From Platycnemis pennipes (Eukaryota > Arthropoda > Insecta > Odonata > Platycnemididae), in the NCBI GenBank assembly GCA_933228895.1, contig OW121848.1, forward strand, positions 92,151,470 to 92,215,469: a stretch of 64,000 nt of DNA, written 5' to 3'. Below are positions 9,326-19,720 of the stretch, one piece after another (within the stretch, counting starts at the first letter, position 1; each line of letters begins with the position of its first letter). A program made the translations under genes and the position numbers. The notes beneath the pieces are model-generated. The model saw only the letters and a list, made by a program, of their open reading frames with translations, had not been told where the DNA came from and searched no databases.

Positions 9326-10084
9326 TAGATAGTAGGTTAAAGTACCGATTAAATCTCCTACAGAAATTTAAAACGGATAGGTTTACTAAAGATGTATTTA
9401 TAACCCTTGCGTACTTTGCTAGATTTGAACAAACAAATAACACTGTAAAAAGTAGATCTGATTTTAAGGTACAAAAGCGATCTGAATTTCAGATGCAACA
9501 ATTTTAAGACAGGGTATGTTGAATTTCAGCAGTATTGTCTTGTCTAAAAATAAGGCAGGTGAACGACTGAAAATCAGACCATCCAGAATCCTGCTCCCTC
9601 TGCTTCCTGCTTAACTGCTCCTGTACCAACCATCCATGTTCCTGCCTCTTCCGCACCTTGCATCCGTGTTCCTGCCTTAAACCAGACAGCGCTTAAATTC
9701 AGATCGCACTGAAAATCAGATCAACTTTTTACAGTGAAGATAAGAGAGATATATTGTATTACCGATAGATTTAAAATGTCATTTTTTAGAGGACCATTAG
9801 AGAACATAATAGGCTACGTAGCAAAGGGATAGGCAGATGAAATATTGTTAGAGTAGTTTGTAGTGGTTGCTCTTAGTTGCATGGTTAGCATTGTCTGGTA
9901 TTTCTTAGTTTCACGGCTGCATGACAGTTACATGCAAGTAGGTCTTGGTAGCTCGTAATTGTGTGTAAGTGGTGGAGTTTCTTAAATGTGTTTTGGAATG
10001 TGTACACGCGGTAAATATGTTTGTTGATCTTCACCCCCTGCCACACACCCTCGCGGTGGATTGCAGGGTATCGTGTAGATGTAG
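9326..10084 (+). pseudogene. Decayed LINE 3' end, interrupted by a MITE
   Basis: The sequence aligns in outline with the C-terminal part of the LINE at 7797-8500 (SRLKYRLNLLQKF, then TDRFTKDV and YFARFEQ) but with deletions and stops. It is cut at 9440 by a 296-bp MITE and resumes at 9737 with the segment related to CRTDRFKM. A long 3' UTR with the conserved tail follows. The tail at 10026-10084 is chimeric (see the finding on the crossover). Confidence 0.75.
9441..9736. mobile_element. CACTG-ended MITE (CACTA/EnSpm-like)
   Basis: 296 bp with terminal inverted repeats CACTGTAAAAAGT.GATCTGA and the complementary ending CAGATCAACTTTTTACAGTG. It is flanked by a 2-bp AA duplication (9439-9440, 9737-9738). 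The empty site is preserved in the sister unit at about 11020, which confirms the boundaries. No ORF. CACTG termini with 2-3 bp duplications fit the CACTA/EnSpm group; the assignment is inferred from the ends only. Confidence 0.9.
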
Positions 10085-10410
10085 AAATTGGAGTAGCGTT
10101 GGTTTCGAGTGCCTAGGTTGCGTTTTCTCTTCAGCTTGTTAATTACTGTCAGTTGCTTCATGTTCCTGTATGCGAATTATGAATGTCCGACCATGAAGTT
10201 GAATTACGAGTTCAGAGGTGATGTTTAAATTAGTCTCAATGAGCGTGCCAAAATTATCCCTTTACGTACGATTCTCAATGAGGACATCTAATTGTGTGCT
10301 TCAGAATGGGAACAAGGCGTGACAACTTCATTCTACACCTCCAAAAACAATAAAAAAATGTCCCCGTGTTTAATAAATTAAGGCCGTCAGACGTCTCTTT
10401 GTGGAATTCT

Positions 10411-10626
10411 CCTTGTGGCTAGTGCCGTGGCCTAGCATCCTGAGGACTCGGGTTCGAATTTAAGTAGTGGGAGAGATTTTTCAGGGGGTTACAGACGCTA
10501 CTCGTTTGGTGAGTGAGGTGCATTTTATTTAGTCTGTCGGTTGAAGCCTAAACCGTGGACCCATCGGCTCTTTATGGCGCGGGAATCAAATACCAACGCC
10601 GGGTTTCCCTAAACTTCCTCCCGTCC
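10411..10626 (+). repeat. tRNA-derived SINE, family 1 (duplicated copy)
   Basis: Copy of 8830-9045 within unit 2, including the B box GGGTTCGAATTT. Not an independent insertion. Confidence 0.72.
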
Positions 10627-10788
10627 ACGTAGAAATGAAATAAAAATACTCTGTATATATATTTTAATTTGCCGACCCGGGTTTCGTCTACTCCGTAGAC
10701 ATTATCAGGGTCCCTGATAATGTCTACCCGGGTCGGCAAATTAAAATAGTGTGGAATATACCGAGTATTTTTATTTAATTTCTACGTA
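10627..10788. repeat. Foldback element with hammerhead-like segment (unit 2)
   Basis: Copy of 9046-9207. The hammerhead-like part lies on the minus strand at about 10711-10672. Confidence 0.82.
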
Positions 10789-10906
10789 AACATGCAGTTC
10801 CATCAAGTGACGCCTGAAACTGTGCAGTTCCTCCCGTCCATTAAAACCTTACTACCTGGCTGAAACAGGTATCCATTTCCATCCTACCAATCTCTTTTCC
10901 TTGATG

Positions 10907-11360
10907 TAGATAGTAGGTTAAAGTACCGATTAAATCTCCTACAGAAATTTAAAACGGATAGGTTTACTAAAGATGTATTTATAACCCTTGCGTACTTTGC
11001 TAGATTTGAACAAACAAATAAGATAAGAGAGATATATTGTATTACCGATAGATTTAAAATGTCATTTTTAGAGGACCATTAGAGAACATAATAGGCTACG
11101 TAGCAAAGGGATAGGCAGATGAAATATTGTTAGAGTAGTTTGTAGTGGTTGCTCTTAGTTGCATGGTTAGCATTGTCTGGTATTTCTTAGTTTCACGGCT
11201 GCATGACAGTTACATGCAAGTAGGTCTTGGTAGCTCGTAGTTGTGTGTAAGTGGTGGAGTTTCTTAAATGTGTTTTGGAATGTGTACACGCGGTAAATAT
11301 GTTTGTTGATCTTCACCCCCTGCCACACACCCTCATGGTGGCTCGAATGGTATTACGTGG
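10907..11360 (+). pseudogene. Decayed LINE 3' end without the MITE (unit 2)
   Basis: Same fragment as 9326-10084 but uninterrupted (AACAAATAAGATAAG at the MITE site). Its tail at 11308-11360 is the right-hand parental tail of the duplication. It has CCCTCATGGTGGCTCG and then GTGGATGTG, diverging from the other two tails. Confidence 0.75.
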
Positions 11361-11361
11361 A

Positions 11362-11936
11362 TGTGTAAATTACCTTAGTTTTTCTCTTATTACAAATACC
11401 AACTACTGCGATTAATTATCGTCTTAGTTTTGATGAAATTATGGCTATCTTCATGTCTCACTCATGGAGGCGGCGGGGATTTGGTCGAATCCACGAGGTG
11501 GGAATTAGTTCCCTTTTTCCTGAATATTTATGGTCGCTCTCAGGTCTTATCTTTTTAGAATAATTTTATAAAATTTGAATTTGATAGAATCTACCTTAAT
11601 GAATTCTAACATATATCTATCGGTTTAAGTTACAAATTCAAATACTGCCAATCCCATTTTGCATGCAAGGATACTGTCTCCATGACAGTGGGGTGCTAAA
11701 AACATTTCACAGTTGCAATACAGAGAAGGCTTCCCACATTTCAACTACCTACCTATACGGCTATAATGTCACCCAATATGATTTTTTATTGTTCGCTGGA
11801 GGAGAGATATTTAAGTTCTGCATCAAATTAAAAAAAAAAAAAAATATATATATATATGTATTTATATACATCATATGTTATTTCCACATAATTATGTATA
11901 TACACACAGTATACATACATACATAGTATTACAATC
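11362..11936. other. AT-rich spacer with microsatellite
   Basis: No gene seen. An oligo-A run and an imperfect TA/TATG microsatellite occupy about 11828-11930, adjoining the 3' end of the minus-strand LINE that follows. The microsatellite may be that LINE's tail. Confidence 0.6.
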
Positions 11937-12950
11937 CTAGGATTGGTATACTGCAGCCCTCCATTTCTCCCTATCCCATGCCAGTTCCTTCATTTCCCTA
12001 TGGTTATTCTTCCCCGTATCCTTCTTGACTTTCCCCAAGTACTTGCCTCTTGGTCTTCCTCTGGGGACTTTCCCTTCAATTTTTCCTTCCATTATGCTTC
12101 CCGCGTAATTCTTATGTCTCAAGACATGGCCAACCCACCGTGTTCTTCTTTGGCGTATGGTGCTCCACAGTGCTCTTTCTTCTCCAATTCTTCTGTATAC
12201 CTCCTCGTTTCTCACCCTATTCGTCCATTTGATCTTCAGCATCCTTCTCCAGCACCAGGTCTCGAAGGCTTCTATACTTTTCTGGTCAGTTTTTCCTATG
12301 GTCCATGCTTCTGATCCGTAGAGTGCCACTGCCCACGAATGTTTTCACGTACTGTTTCCTTGTCTCCAGACTTATACTCTTCGAGCAGAGTAGTGGCCTT
12401 TTGGCCATGAATGCCGTCTTAGCTTGGGCTTTTCGACGCTTGATGTCTGTCGTGCTTCTTCCATCCCAAGTGATGGTGCTGAGGTAGGTGAATGATTCCG
12501 CTTGCTCCAATCTTTCTCCTTTGAGGCGGACGTCGGCCACTGTTTTCTCTCTACCGCACACATATATATATATCTTGGTTTTCTTCTTATTGACTTTCAT
12601 GTTGTATTCCTGGAACACTTTTTCAATTATGTTCAGTGAGTTCTGTGGGTCTTCCTCGTTTCCTGTTACGATAGCGATGCGATATCATCAGCGAAGCGTA
12701 GCGTGTTGATTTCTTCACTATTCACTTTGATTCCTTTTGGTACCTTGTTCTTCTATTTCTTTTATCGCTTCCTCCATGTACATATTGAAGAGTGCTGTTA
12801 ACAGGTCCAGGTTGAGTCCTTGTCGGACTCCTTGGTTAATTTTTGCCTCTATATTATTTCCGTCTTGCGTACGTATTGTGGCCACTTTGTCCTTGTAGAG
12901 CTGGTATATGATTCTTCTGGAGAGAGAGTGTGATAGAGGAGACGGAACCT
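11937..12950 (-). pseudogene. Non-LTR retrotransposon RT, 5'-truncated and frameshifted
   Basis: Read from high to low coordinates, three frames give one degraded endonuclease-reverse-transcriptase ORF2. First comes YQLYKDKVATIR and INQGVRQG, then NTLRFADDI, the catalytic box region. In another frame FQEYNMKVNKKKTK and ESFTYLSTITWDGR follow, and then a 130-codon stretch with LYGSEAWT, EAFETWCWRRMLKI and WVGHVLRHKN. These are hallmarks of the RT and C-terminal region of a common animal LINE type. At least two frameshifts separate the pieces, so it is dead. It differs from the VQRRAARFV type at 7.8 kb. Confidence 0.85.
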
Positions 12951-13000
12951 TCAGGTTGTCTCCTCTATCCTCTGAAGAAGGCGGTTGCGCCGCCGAAAAT
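12932..13000 (+). repeat. Hairpin plus CTGAAGA-stem-GAAA segment
   Basis: A 12-bp perfect stem (GATAGAGGAGAC with GTCTCCTCTATC, 12932-12969) is followed by CTGAAGA, the stem GGCGG/CCGCC, and GAAA (12972-12998). The order CTGANGA, stem II, GAAA is the hammerhead core pattern. A matching stem III and cleavage triplet were not convincing. Confidence 0.5.
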
Positions 13001-14025
13001 TAAGAATATATCCGTGAGTCCTTTTGTCTATTTCTTTTTTTTTCCTAGCGTCATCGGAAAGCAGACTGACTTAAATTTTACTTAAAGTGACAGATCCATA
13101 TTTGAACGTTAGCGTTTGGACGTATAATGTATATGTTCGTTAGCGTTTGGAGAGAATACTTCCTGTGAATCATTGACGCTGAAGCCGTGACAAACGGAAA
13201 GGTAATGCATCGCGGACACAGGCCTCGGATCAGTGACTCTCGGGTGATTTACCCTTGTTAGGTGGCGGGGTGGACAGTTTCCGTGGGCAGGCCGGAAATT
13301 TTATTTCCTGACGTCTCGGTCATTAATCCCCCTCGCCTGCATCCCGCATATTTCCTCGCGAGACGTCCTTTAATTGCACCCTGAGCACCTAATATGTCCC
13401 GCCGTGATGCATGGGATGTGTGCGTCCCGCTCGTCTCATTTATTCGGCCACCTCGCTCGCGTTCCCTTTCGGCCCCTCTCTTTTTTTCATCCGTCATCCC
13501 CACACACTTGATCCCGTGGTTAATTCGCCGCGTCGGCAAGACCCATTGTTCTCCCCTTCACCTGAACCGCACCCGCCCACGCAACAGGCGTCCTCCTCGC
13601 CCCCCCCCCCTCCTCCGAGTGTGTATCGTGTTATAAAACCAGCGCGTTTGTAACACGTACGACGCATCACCCGAGGTGATATAATGCCCCGAGAATGAGA
13701 CACCTCCCCACCCTCCGTGTACCCTCGCTCATTCATTCTGCTGCCTCCAGAGTGTCACCTCACCGAGTTCGGAGAATATGCGGGTAAGCTTTGAAAAAAG
13801 AACGGGAAAAAAAGACTTGGCTTCATCAGGCATTCGTTGTTAGCGTTGTGTTTGTTTTCCGTGGGAAAGACGCTTTAGTACTCACAACTAATTACACCGT
13901 CGTTGAAGGATAATTGGCGAATTTTCATATTAACACTTTTTATGGCGTATTGTGTAGGCAAAATGAGTATTTTTACTATTTATTTTGTCCCAAATACATA
14001 ATTTTGGTGAAGAATGGTACAGGCG
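13001..14025. other. Intergenic, no gene seen
   Basis: Moderately GC-rich with a C run near 13600. Overlapping short ORFs on both strands at 13258-13736 are low-complexity and not credible genes. Confidence 0.5.
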
Positions 14026-14185
14026 CCGGCTGTGGTAGCCAGGTTGGTAACGCCCTGGACTGGCAACTGAAAGATCTCAGGTGTGTATCCCGCCTGGATT
14101 ATGGGGACCTAGGTTTCGACGGATACCGTCATCATCACCTGATGATGACGGGCTTTGTCAAAACCAAGATGGTATCATAAGAAAT
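14026..14185 (+). repeat. tRNA-derived SINE, family 2, with structured 3' part
   Basis: The head GTGGTAGCCAGGTTGGTAAC resembles an A box, and GTGTGTATCCCGCC a worn B box. It is related to the copies at 15164 and 38555. The following segment has inverted repeats around CACCTGATGATGACGGG and ends GTCAAAACC, another CTGATGA-containing motif. Confidence 0.6.
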
Positions 14186-14910
14186 GTTGCGTGGAATCAC
14201 GAAGTCACTCTTTTCATTTACAATCTCAAGCAAATTCCACTAAGTCACGCCTGAGACTACGGAGAAAACCTTAGCCGTTGGAGTACTCAAAACTATTCGA
14301 AACGAACTGGTCTTGTAGAAAATGATGATGCCATCACGGGTCACCATTGCGCACAACCGGAAGAAAGTTATGGATTATCAATAAGAAATCTATTAATTTG
14401 TATTTTGAGATCTCTCTTAGAAGATGATGATGATAATATTCAGGGCCCATCGGTGTCAGGATTATTGAGGGGACAAAATGAAATTCACAACAGGTCCTCC
14501 AGATGCTCGGACAATGGTTTCGAGAAATAAGAAACGATAGTTTAGTATTACACTGATACTAGGGATACCTTGAAAAGTGTCTTGGATTTTAGAAAAATAT
14601 GCGTACATCATTCTCACGTTGATGAATTGTGTGGTGAACCCTATCACTGATTTTCACTTATATCATTGATCGACTGCTTTTTGGGTATATATCCTGGTAA
14701 TCCTGGTACATATTTGTGAGTGGTGAGTCGGGAGTTCTTCAGGTTCAGAGCTACGTTCGTCGGATGGGACGTTAAATCTTGGACCCTTCGACGAATTGCA
14801 TCATGAGCATGCTAATGAAGTTGCCATGTTTCTTCGGTGCATGTAGTTGACTGAAAAGTTAAAACCGTTGATGTAATTTCTACGAATTTAATTGTGAACA
14901 TGGCTCTACT
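14186..14910. other. Intergenic, no gene seen
   Basis: AT-rich; the ORF at 14462-14647 (-) is not recognisable. No repeat identified. Confidence 0.4.
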
Positions 14911-14990
14911 TCTACATTTACGGGGTACCTACTCTGCAAGCCACCTCAAGGGTGTGTGGCAGAGTGAATAATTACTAAACATGCACTACG
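14911..14990 (-). repeat. LINE 3' tail fragment
   Basis: Tail family member: ACTCTGCAAGCCACC with GGGTGTGTGGCAGAG and CATGCACTA. The hairpin partners (CTGC...GCAG) are present. Confidence 0.8.
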
Positions 14991-15042
14991 TACAGGCAAC
15001 TAATAACTACAATACTACTTGAATAGAGAAACGTGTTAATAA

Positions 15043-15112
15043 TGCCTGCTTGGTGACAACTCACCCTTGTCACACACCCTCGTGGTGAGTTGCAGGGTAG
15101 TCAGTAGATATA
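15043..15112 (+). repeat. LINE 3' tail fragment
   Basis: TGCCTGCTTGGTGA, then CACACACCCTCGTGGTGAG and TTGCAGGGTAGTCAGTAGATA. Opposite orientation to the tail 53 bp upstream. Confidence 0.8.
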
Positions 15113-15163
15113 TGAGCACCACTCCCGTTACCTCTTGTCTTTTTGAATTCCTGAATAACACCC

Positions 15164-15345
15164 GTAAGCCAGGTCGGTAGCGCGCCGGCGTCGTCGCGGG
15201 TTCAAATCCCGCCTGAGGCATGGATGCGTTGGTCTTACGTTTGCAATCTTAAGTTAGACGGTGCGATATAACCTTAACCGTTGGAACACCTTAGAATCAA
15301 GTCACCATGAAACTTTGCTCTTATGGTGATGCCAGCATTCCTTTT
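15164..15345 (+). repeat. tRNA-derived SINE, family 2
   Basis: A-box-like GTAAGCCAGGTCGGTAGCG and a good B box GGGTTCAAATCCC (15199-15211). The tail TTAGACGGTGCGATATAACC is shared with the copy at 38555-38715. The antisense strand gives a peptide with GFEPATT, a familiar false ORF from tRNA-like SINEs. Confidence 0.75.
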
Positions 15346-15689
15346 ATGTGTTAATCCAATATAATATTGCTTATTTCGTGTTCCTAAATTTCAGTACACC
15401 GTCGATCGGATTGGACGTTGATTTTTTGACTGCGAAACCATTTTCGGTTTCAGACGCTCTAATTCTGATATGGAGTTATCTTTCGCAAAATGAGATAGGT
15501 ACGCTTTTCGTGATGCAAATTTTATTCCGGAGACAGGTCTCTGCGCCATCTAAATTTCGATAGATATAAGTGTACTCGATGATATCGGCTGTCACTTGGT
15601 AGAAATCATTCATTATCATTGGATAGATCGTTCACTATTTGGAGAATACAGTAGGAAACATATGACACTAAATACGAAATAGACGAGAT
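15346..15689. other. Intergenic, no gene seen
   Basis: AT-rich; the ORF 15348-15563 is not recognised. Confidence 0.4.
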
Positions 15690-16420
15690 TGAATTAAGTA
15701 CTTCAGAGAGTTAAATACCTGGAAGTTACATTAACCATCAAAATTACACGGGGAACTTATCTAAAAACAACTTGCGGGTGGGCTTCAAATAAATTTGGAT
15801 CCATTAGACGGGTGGTGGGCAAAAGGAACGTAAAAGTTAAAGAGAGGTGTTACTTCGTATTATTTAGGCCTAAGGTGGAATATGCGTCCAGTATTTGGAA
15901 CCCTTGGGAAAAGGGATTAATAAAACAATAAAATGAAATACAGATGAGATCAGCTAGATTTGTGAACGATTGTTAGGATAAGGGGGTAAGTGTAACTTCG
16001 TCGCTGGAGAAAATGGGATGTGAGAACCTTCAAACACGAACACAAGTCAGACTGCGACTTTTACAGAAGCGCAGGGCATAGGAGTTCTCCTCCGACAACG
16101 AGTAAACTATAAGAGCCTCACACTACATAGGTAGACAGGACCACAAGGACAAGATAAGATAAATAAAAGTATAAAGACACTGCACTACAGACAGCTTCAA
16201 ATATTCTTTCTTCCCCCAAACAATTTGTGATCATAACAGCATCAAGACTTCTCACCCCATGATTGCTGCATGAAATAAATTTGCCTTGACATGAGGATGA
16301 ATGTGTAATCATTAGATTAGTACGGGTGAATGAAACAAACAGAGATGAAATTGAGATGTTGGAATTTTTTTTCAATGTAGGATTTCAGTATGCCTGCATG
16401 AAATACTAATATGTGTAAAT
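15690..16420 (+). pseudogene. LINE C-terminal remnant, second subfamily
   Basis: A degraded frame reads YLEVTLT, then SNKFGSIRRVVGKRN, CYFVLFRPKVEYASSIWNP, RSARFVNDC and MGCENL, and further on FKYSFFPQTI before a stop at 16271-16273. This is the same protein region as the LINE at 7797-8500, but divergent in sequence, with stops after IKQ and NDC. The 3' UTR, with GACAAGATAAG upstream and AAACAGAGAT downstream, is shared with 38835-39085. Confidence 0.78.
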
Positions 16421-16456
16421 ATCCGTAGTACTTCTTAAATGTTAGTTAGTTATTCA

Positions 16457-16766
16457 GGGGAGGCGACCGACAGCTGAGGTCATTTGCGCCATTTTTAGGA
16501 TAGTTGGGTAATTGGGTAATGGTAGAGGTTTTCAGGAAACGGAGGAAGGGTGGGGAGAAACCCGGCGTCGGCATTAACCTACTCTTAACGAAAGGCGCCA
16601 AGGGGACCACGGCTTAATGTCCCATCCGACGGATTTGAAATGCCCTCCACTAGGCACTCAAGTGGGGACCGATTTTCCACCGAAAAATCCGCCACTACGG
16701 GGAATCGAACCCGGTCCCTCGGCATGGGAGGCAAATACTCTAGCCACCACACCAACCCGATCCCCC
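16457..16766 (-). repeat. tRNA-derived SINE, family 1
   Basis: About 310 bp in reverse orientation. On the minus strand the head is at the right: GTGGTGGCTAGAG, then the B box GGGTTCGATTCC (complement of 16697-16708). The body shares long blocks with 31248-31552, for example GGGGACCACGGCTTAA and CCCATCCGACGGA on the plus strand. Confidence 0.82.
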
Positions 16767-18000
16767 TCTTAAATGTTTATTTGCACGTCGGAAGAAAAGT
16801 AGAACCGCAGTATTAGAAAGGGATATTATCGATGAATGAACACTTCGTTTTTCACAAAATATTTATATTTCACAACCGATCAACTATCATTTATGCCTTT
16901 TGTGACAAATATTTTTACTTTTAGGCGTCATTATACTTTTGTCCTTTACAATTGTACCTGTAGCCAAGGAAATATAAAATTAATAAATACTTTGAGAACC
17001 TTGATATGTACCAAAACTATGTGAGGGAAAAAACATGATGTATGCATCTTGTCATTCTGTATTATTAAAAAGTATCCATGAATATTTGTGTAAGATTTGC
17101 GCGGAATCTGTCTTAATATAAGGTAAGAGGATTTATTGCATGTAAAGGCATAATTTTTCCTAACTAAATTTCTATTAGGCAGCAAAATCTTAAATTTAAT
17201 CACCAAAATCATGATTGTTTATTTCTTTCACTGCAAATGGGATCAAAATGAATTAGATTTCATTTCAGAATTGAACAGTGGGCAAAGGAAAGTACGATAG
17301 ATAGATTTGAATAAGGTGCCGTCATAGGTTTTGTAGGTATTGCTGCAAGAATTAGTTTGAGAAGCACAATGAAATGGGTACGCTAGGCTGAAATATCGAC
17401 AAGTTTGCGGAAGAAATCGAAGAAGATATTTTTATAAGAACATTTTCACTGATAATGCTGAAAACGTATTAAATTCTCCAGGATTTTGTGGTCTTCCAGA
17501 TAGTAAAGATAATTTTAGATACATAGATAGTAAAACAGAGACGTCTTAAATATCAAAACTCCTTGTTATCGATGCCCCATTCGTTCAACTTATTGTTAAG
17601 ACTATATGGGTAGAGATGGGTATTCCCTATAGAACTAGGAATTAATGCCATTTTAACTGAAATCGGAGTGTGGAAGCTAAATACTAAAGCAACAGTGTCT
17701 ACACATTGAGAGAAGTCCTATCAGGAAGGTAGTAAAGATTGTAGAAGCCCACATTGAACTTAACTGATCAAACTCTATGGCGATGAGAAAATGCTGATCT
17801 AAAAAAAGAATTCCGCATGCTAACACAATAAATCCCGATAATTTGTGGCAGTTTATTTTTTCACCGCTGCAAGGTAGTGCAACGTCCGGGAAACCTCTCT
17901 TTAACACAAACCCTTGCACACCACAACCTGGAGGACATATTCAAATGCAGGTTCTTTAATTAATAGCAGTTCTGTGCCATTCAAAAGTTATATATTTAAA
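16767..18000. other. AT-rich, no gene seen
   Basis: Short ORFs at 16836-17212 and 17677-17919 have no family features. Near 17720-17760 and 17880-17905 short stretches look repeat-like but were not assigned. Confidence 0.4.
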
Positions 18001-19720
18001 CGGCGAATTTTCGGCGGAGTACAGGATGAAATACAGCGCATCGTTATGGCGCAGGGGGAATATTCGGAGAGGAATCATCAAATAAATAACCGAAAACGCC
18101 CGTGACAACGGACATTCATAATTTTCGACTCTCGCCTCACCCACCCATCCGGTACTTGTTTCGACAACGGCTTTAAAATTATCGCCAATGACCTCAACGT
18201 GTTGGTTTTTCCAGCCTTGAGAGTTCGCGAGTATTTATTTTTAATGAAAGTAATTTATTTCCTATAACCCCGCCGCATCGTAAAGAACAGAGGCCTAGGA
18301 GCCGGGACGGGTCTGCCTTGTCAACTTTTAAGGGACCCGAGCGATAGCATCTCTCGTCAGCCACGCCAAGTTTATAACCGCCTCTATTATACGACAATTA
18401 CGCTCTAGTGTCCCGAACTATAGGAAAAAAATGCGAGACCCACGACATGCTCGATATTTCTTACAACCGCTCCACCCCGTCAGCGGACAATTTTCAGTGT
18501 ACACAAAAGTAGTACTTCGCCTGAGCTTAGTGCCAATATCACCACCGTCTTTCGTCAACTAAAATCCCCTTTTATACGACAGGGCGTCCCTGAGTGAACC
18601 GCGACATTTTCCCGGCTAGAAATAATCGACGGAAATACAAATTCCGCTCAGAACGGTCGCATTAGACCACCACATAATGACGGTCGACATACGGCATAAA
18701 TTCCGGCGTACTCTTTTCATTGCTCTGGGACATCACCCGGAGCGTGACGATATATAGATATATGTATGTGTATAATACTCCCCAACTTGTCGATGTCCCC
18801 GGCATAATAATAAAATAAGTCGTCCCACACCTCGGGGTGCTGGCGCGAAAATGACATTTTAATTAACCACGGCCCCCGACCGGACAAATCGCAATTTGTG
18901 TCCACGCCCTAAATGAAACCGATCGGATCGTTCCCGTCAAATCGCGGACGGGGTGTAAAAAGGGCAGGGAGCATGAGATGCGAGAAGGGAAAACAAGGTA
19001 CATCCCATGAGAACTGGAGGACGAGGAAGAGGGACTGGGAGGGAAGCAGTGTGCGAGCGCGAGAGAGGAGGAGGAGAGAGAGGGAGAATATTCAAACCAA
19101 GGCGAATCGGGGAGAATAAAATCAAGGAATGGGGGAAAAGGAAGGCAAACCACACTGCTGAAGAGTCTGCGGATACAATAAATCGCCCGGAGCACACACG
19201 GCCGATATCTCCCGGGACACGGCAACTCATTGAGACGTACGTATCCACACTCCTTTCCATTTTGCCTCCCTCCCCCAACCACGTCCCCTCCCTCTGCTCC
19301 TCCACCACCTCCGACAGGAAAAAAAACGAAGAACGAACGGCAAAACGACTCCCACCTCTTCCTTTTTTTTATTCTGTTTTCCCCACACCAGCAAATACCA
19401 CCGCATGCATACATTCGCCCGGCCAACAACACGCCCAAGTCCGCCCACACCCCTTTTTCTCTCGCCCAAGCGCGAACACGTGGCCACACGGGAGGAGGAA
19501 AGTGAAGAGGAGAGAGATGAGGTGGGGTGCGAGGGAGTGAGGAGGAACTCCGCATTATTAAAAAAGAAGGTGGAGGAGAGAGGGAGAGACAAGCAAGGGG
19601 GGGGGGGGGGGGGAAGCTGGGGGAACGATACATAGGCGTGTCCCTCGCGGAAGGTTAAGAGGGAGAGCAGGGTGGGAGGGTTCGCGACGCCGGTGGACGA
19701 AGGTGGGCATCTCCTCACGG
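18001..19720. other. GC-rich, purine/pyrimidine-skewed island
   Basis: The composition changes to GC-rich, with long GA-rich tracts on the plus strand and an 18-base G run near 19598-19615. A 256-codon minus-strand ORF (18863-19633) and several overlaps are Ser/Pro-rich products of the skew. No domain, splice pattern or homologue was recognised. It could be a CpG-rich regulatory region. Confidence 0.5.

Larger units (their letters stand above)
8445..10025 (+). repeat. Tandem segmental duplication, unit 1
   Basis: 1,581 bp that recur, nearly identical, as 10026-11307. Differences seen include C 8513 versus G 10094, a one-base change in an oligo-T run, and a 296-bp MITE present only in unit 1. 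The unit carries a SINE, a foldback element and a truncated LINE. It starts and ends in LINE 3' tails, the likely substrates of an unequal crossover. Confidence 0.92.
10026..11307 (+). repeat. Tandem segmental duplication, unit 2
   Basis: 1,282 bp repeating unit 1 without the MITE. It contains the second copies of the SINE, the foldback and the LINE fragment. Very few substitutions against unit 1 suggest a recent duplication. Confidence 0.92.

Noticed and set aside
15036..15221. Minus-strand ORF with GFEPATT motif
   Set aside because: This is the usual false peptide from the B box of a tRNA-derived SINE, not a gene.
18863..19633. 256-codon minus-strand ORF rich in Ser and Pro
   Set aside because: It lies in a GA/CT-skewed GC-rich island where stop codons are rare by composition. 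It has no domain, and overlapping ORFs exist in other frames.
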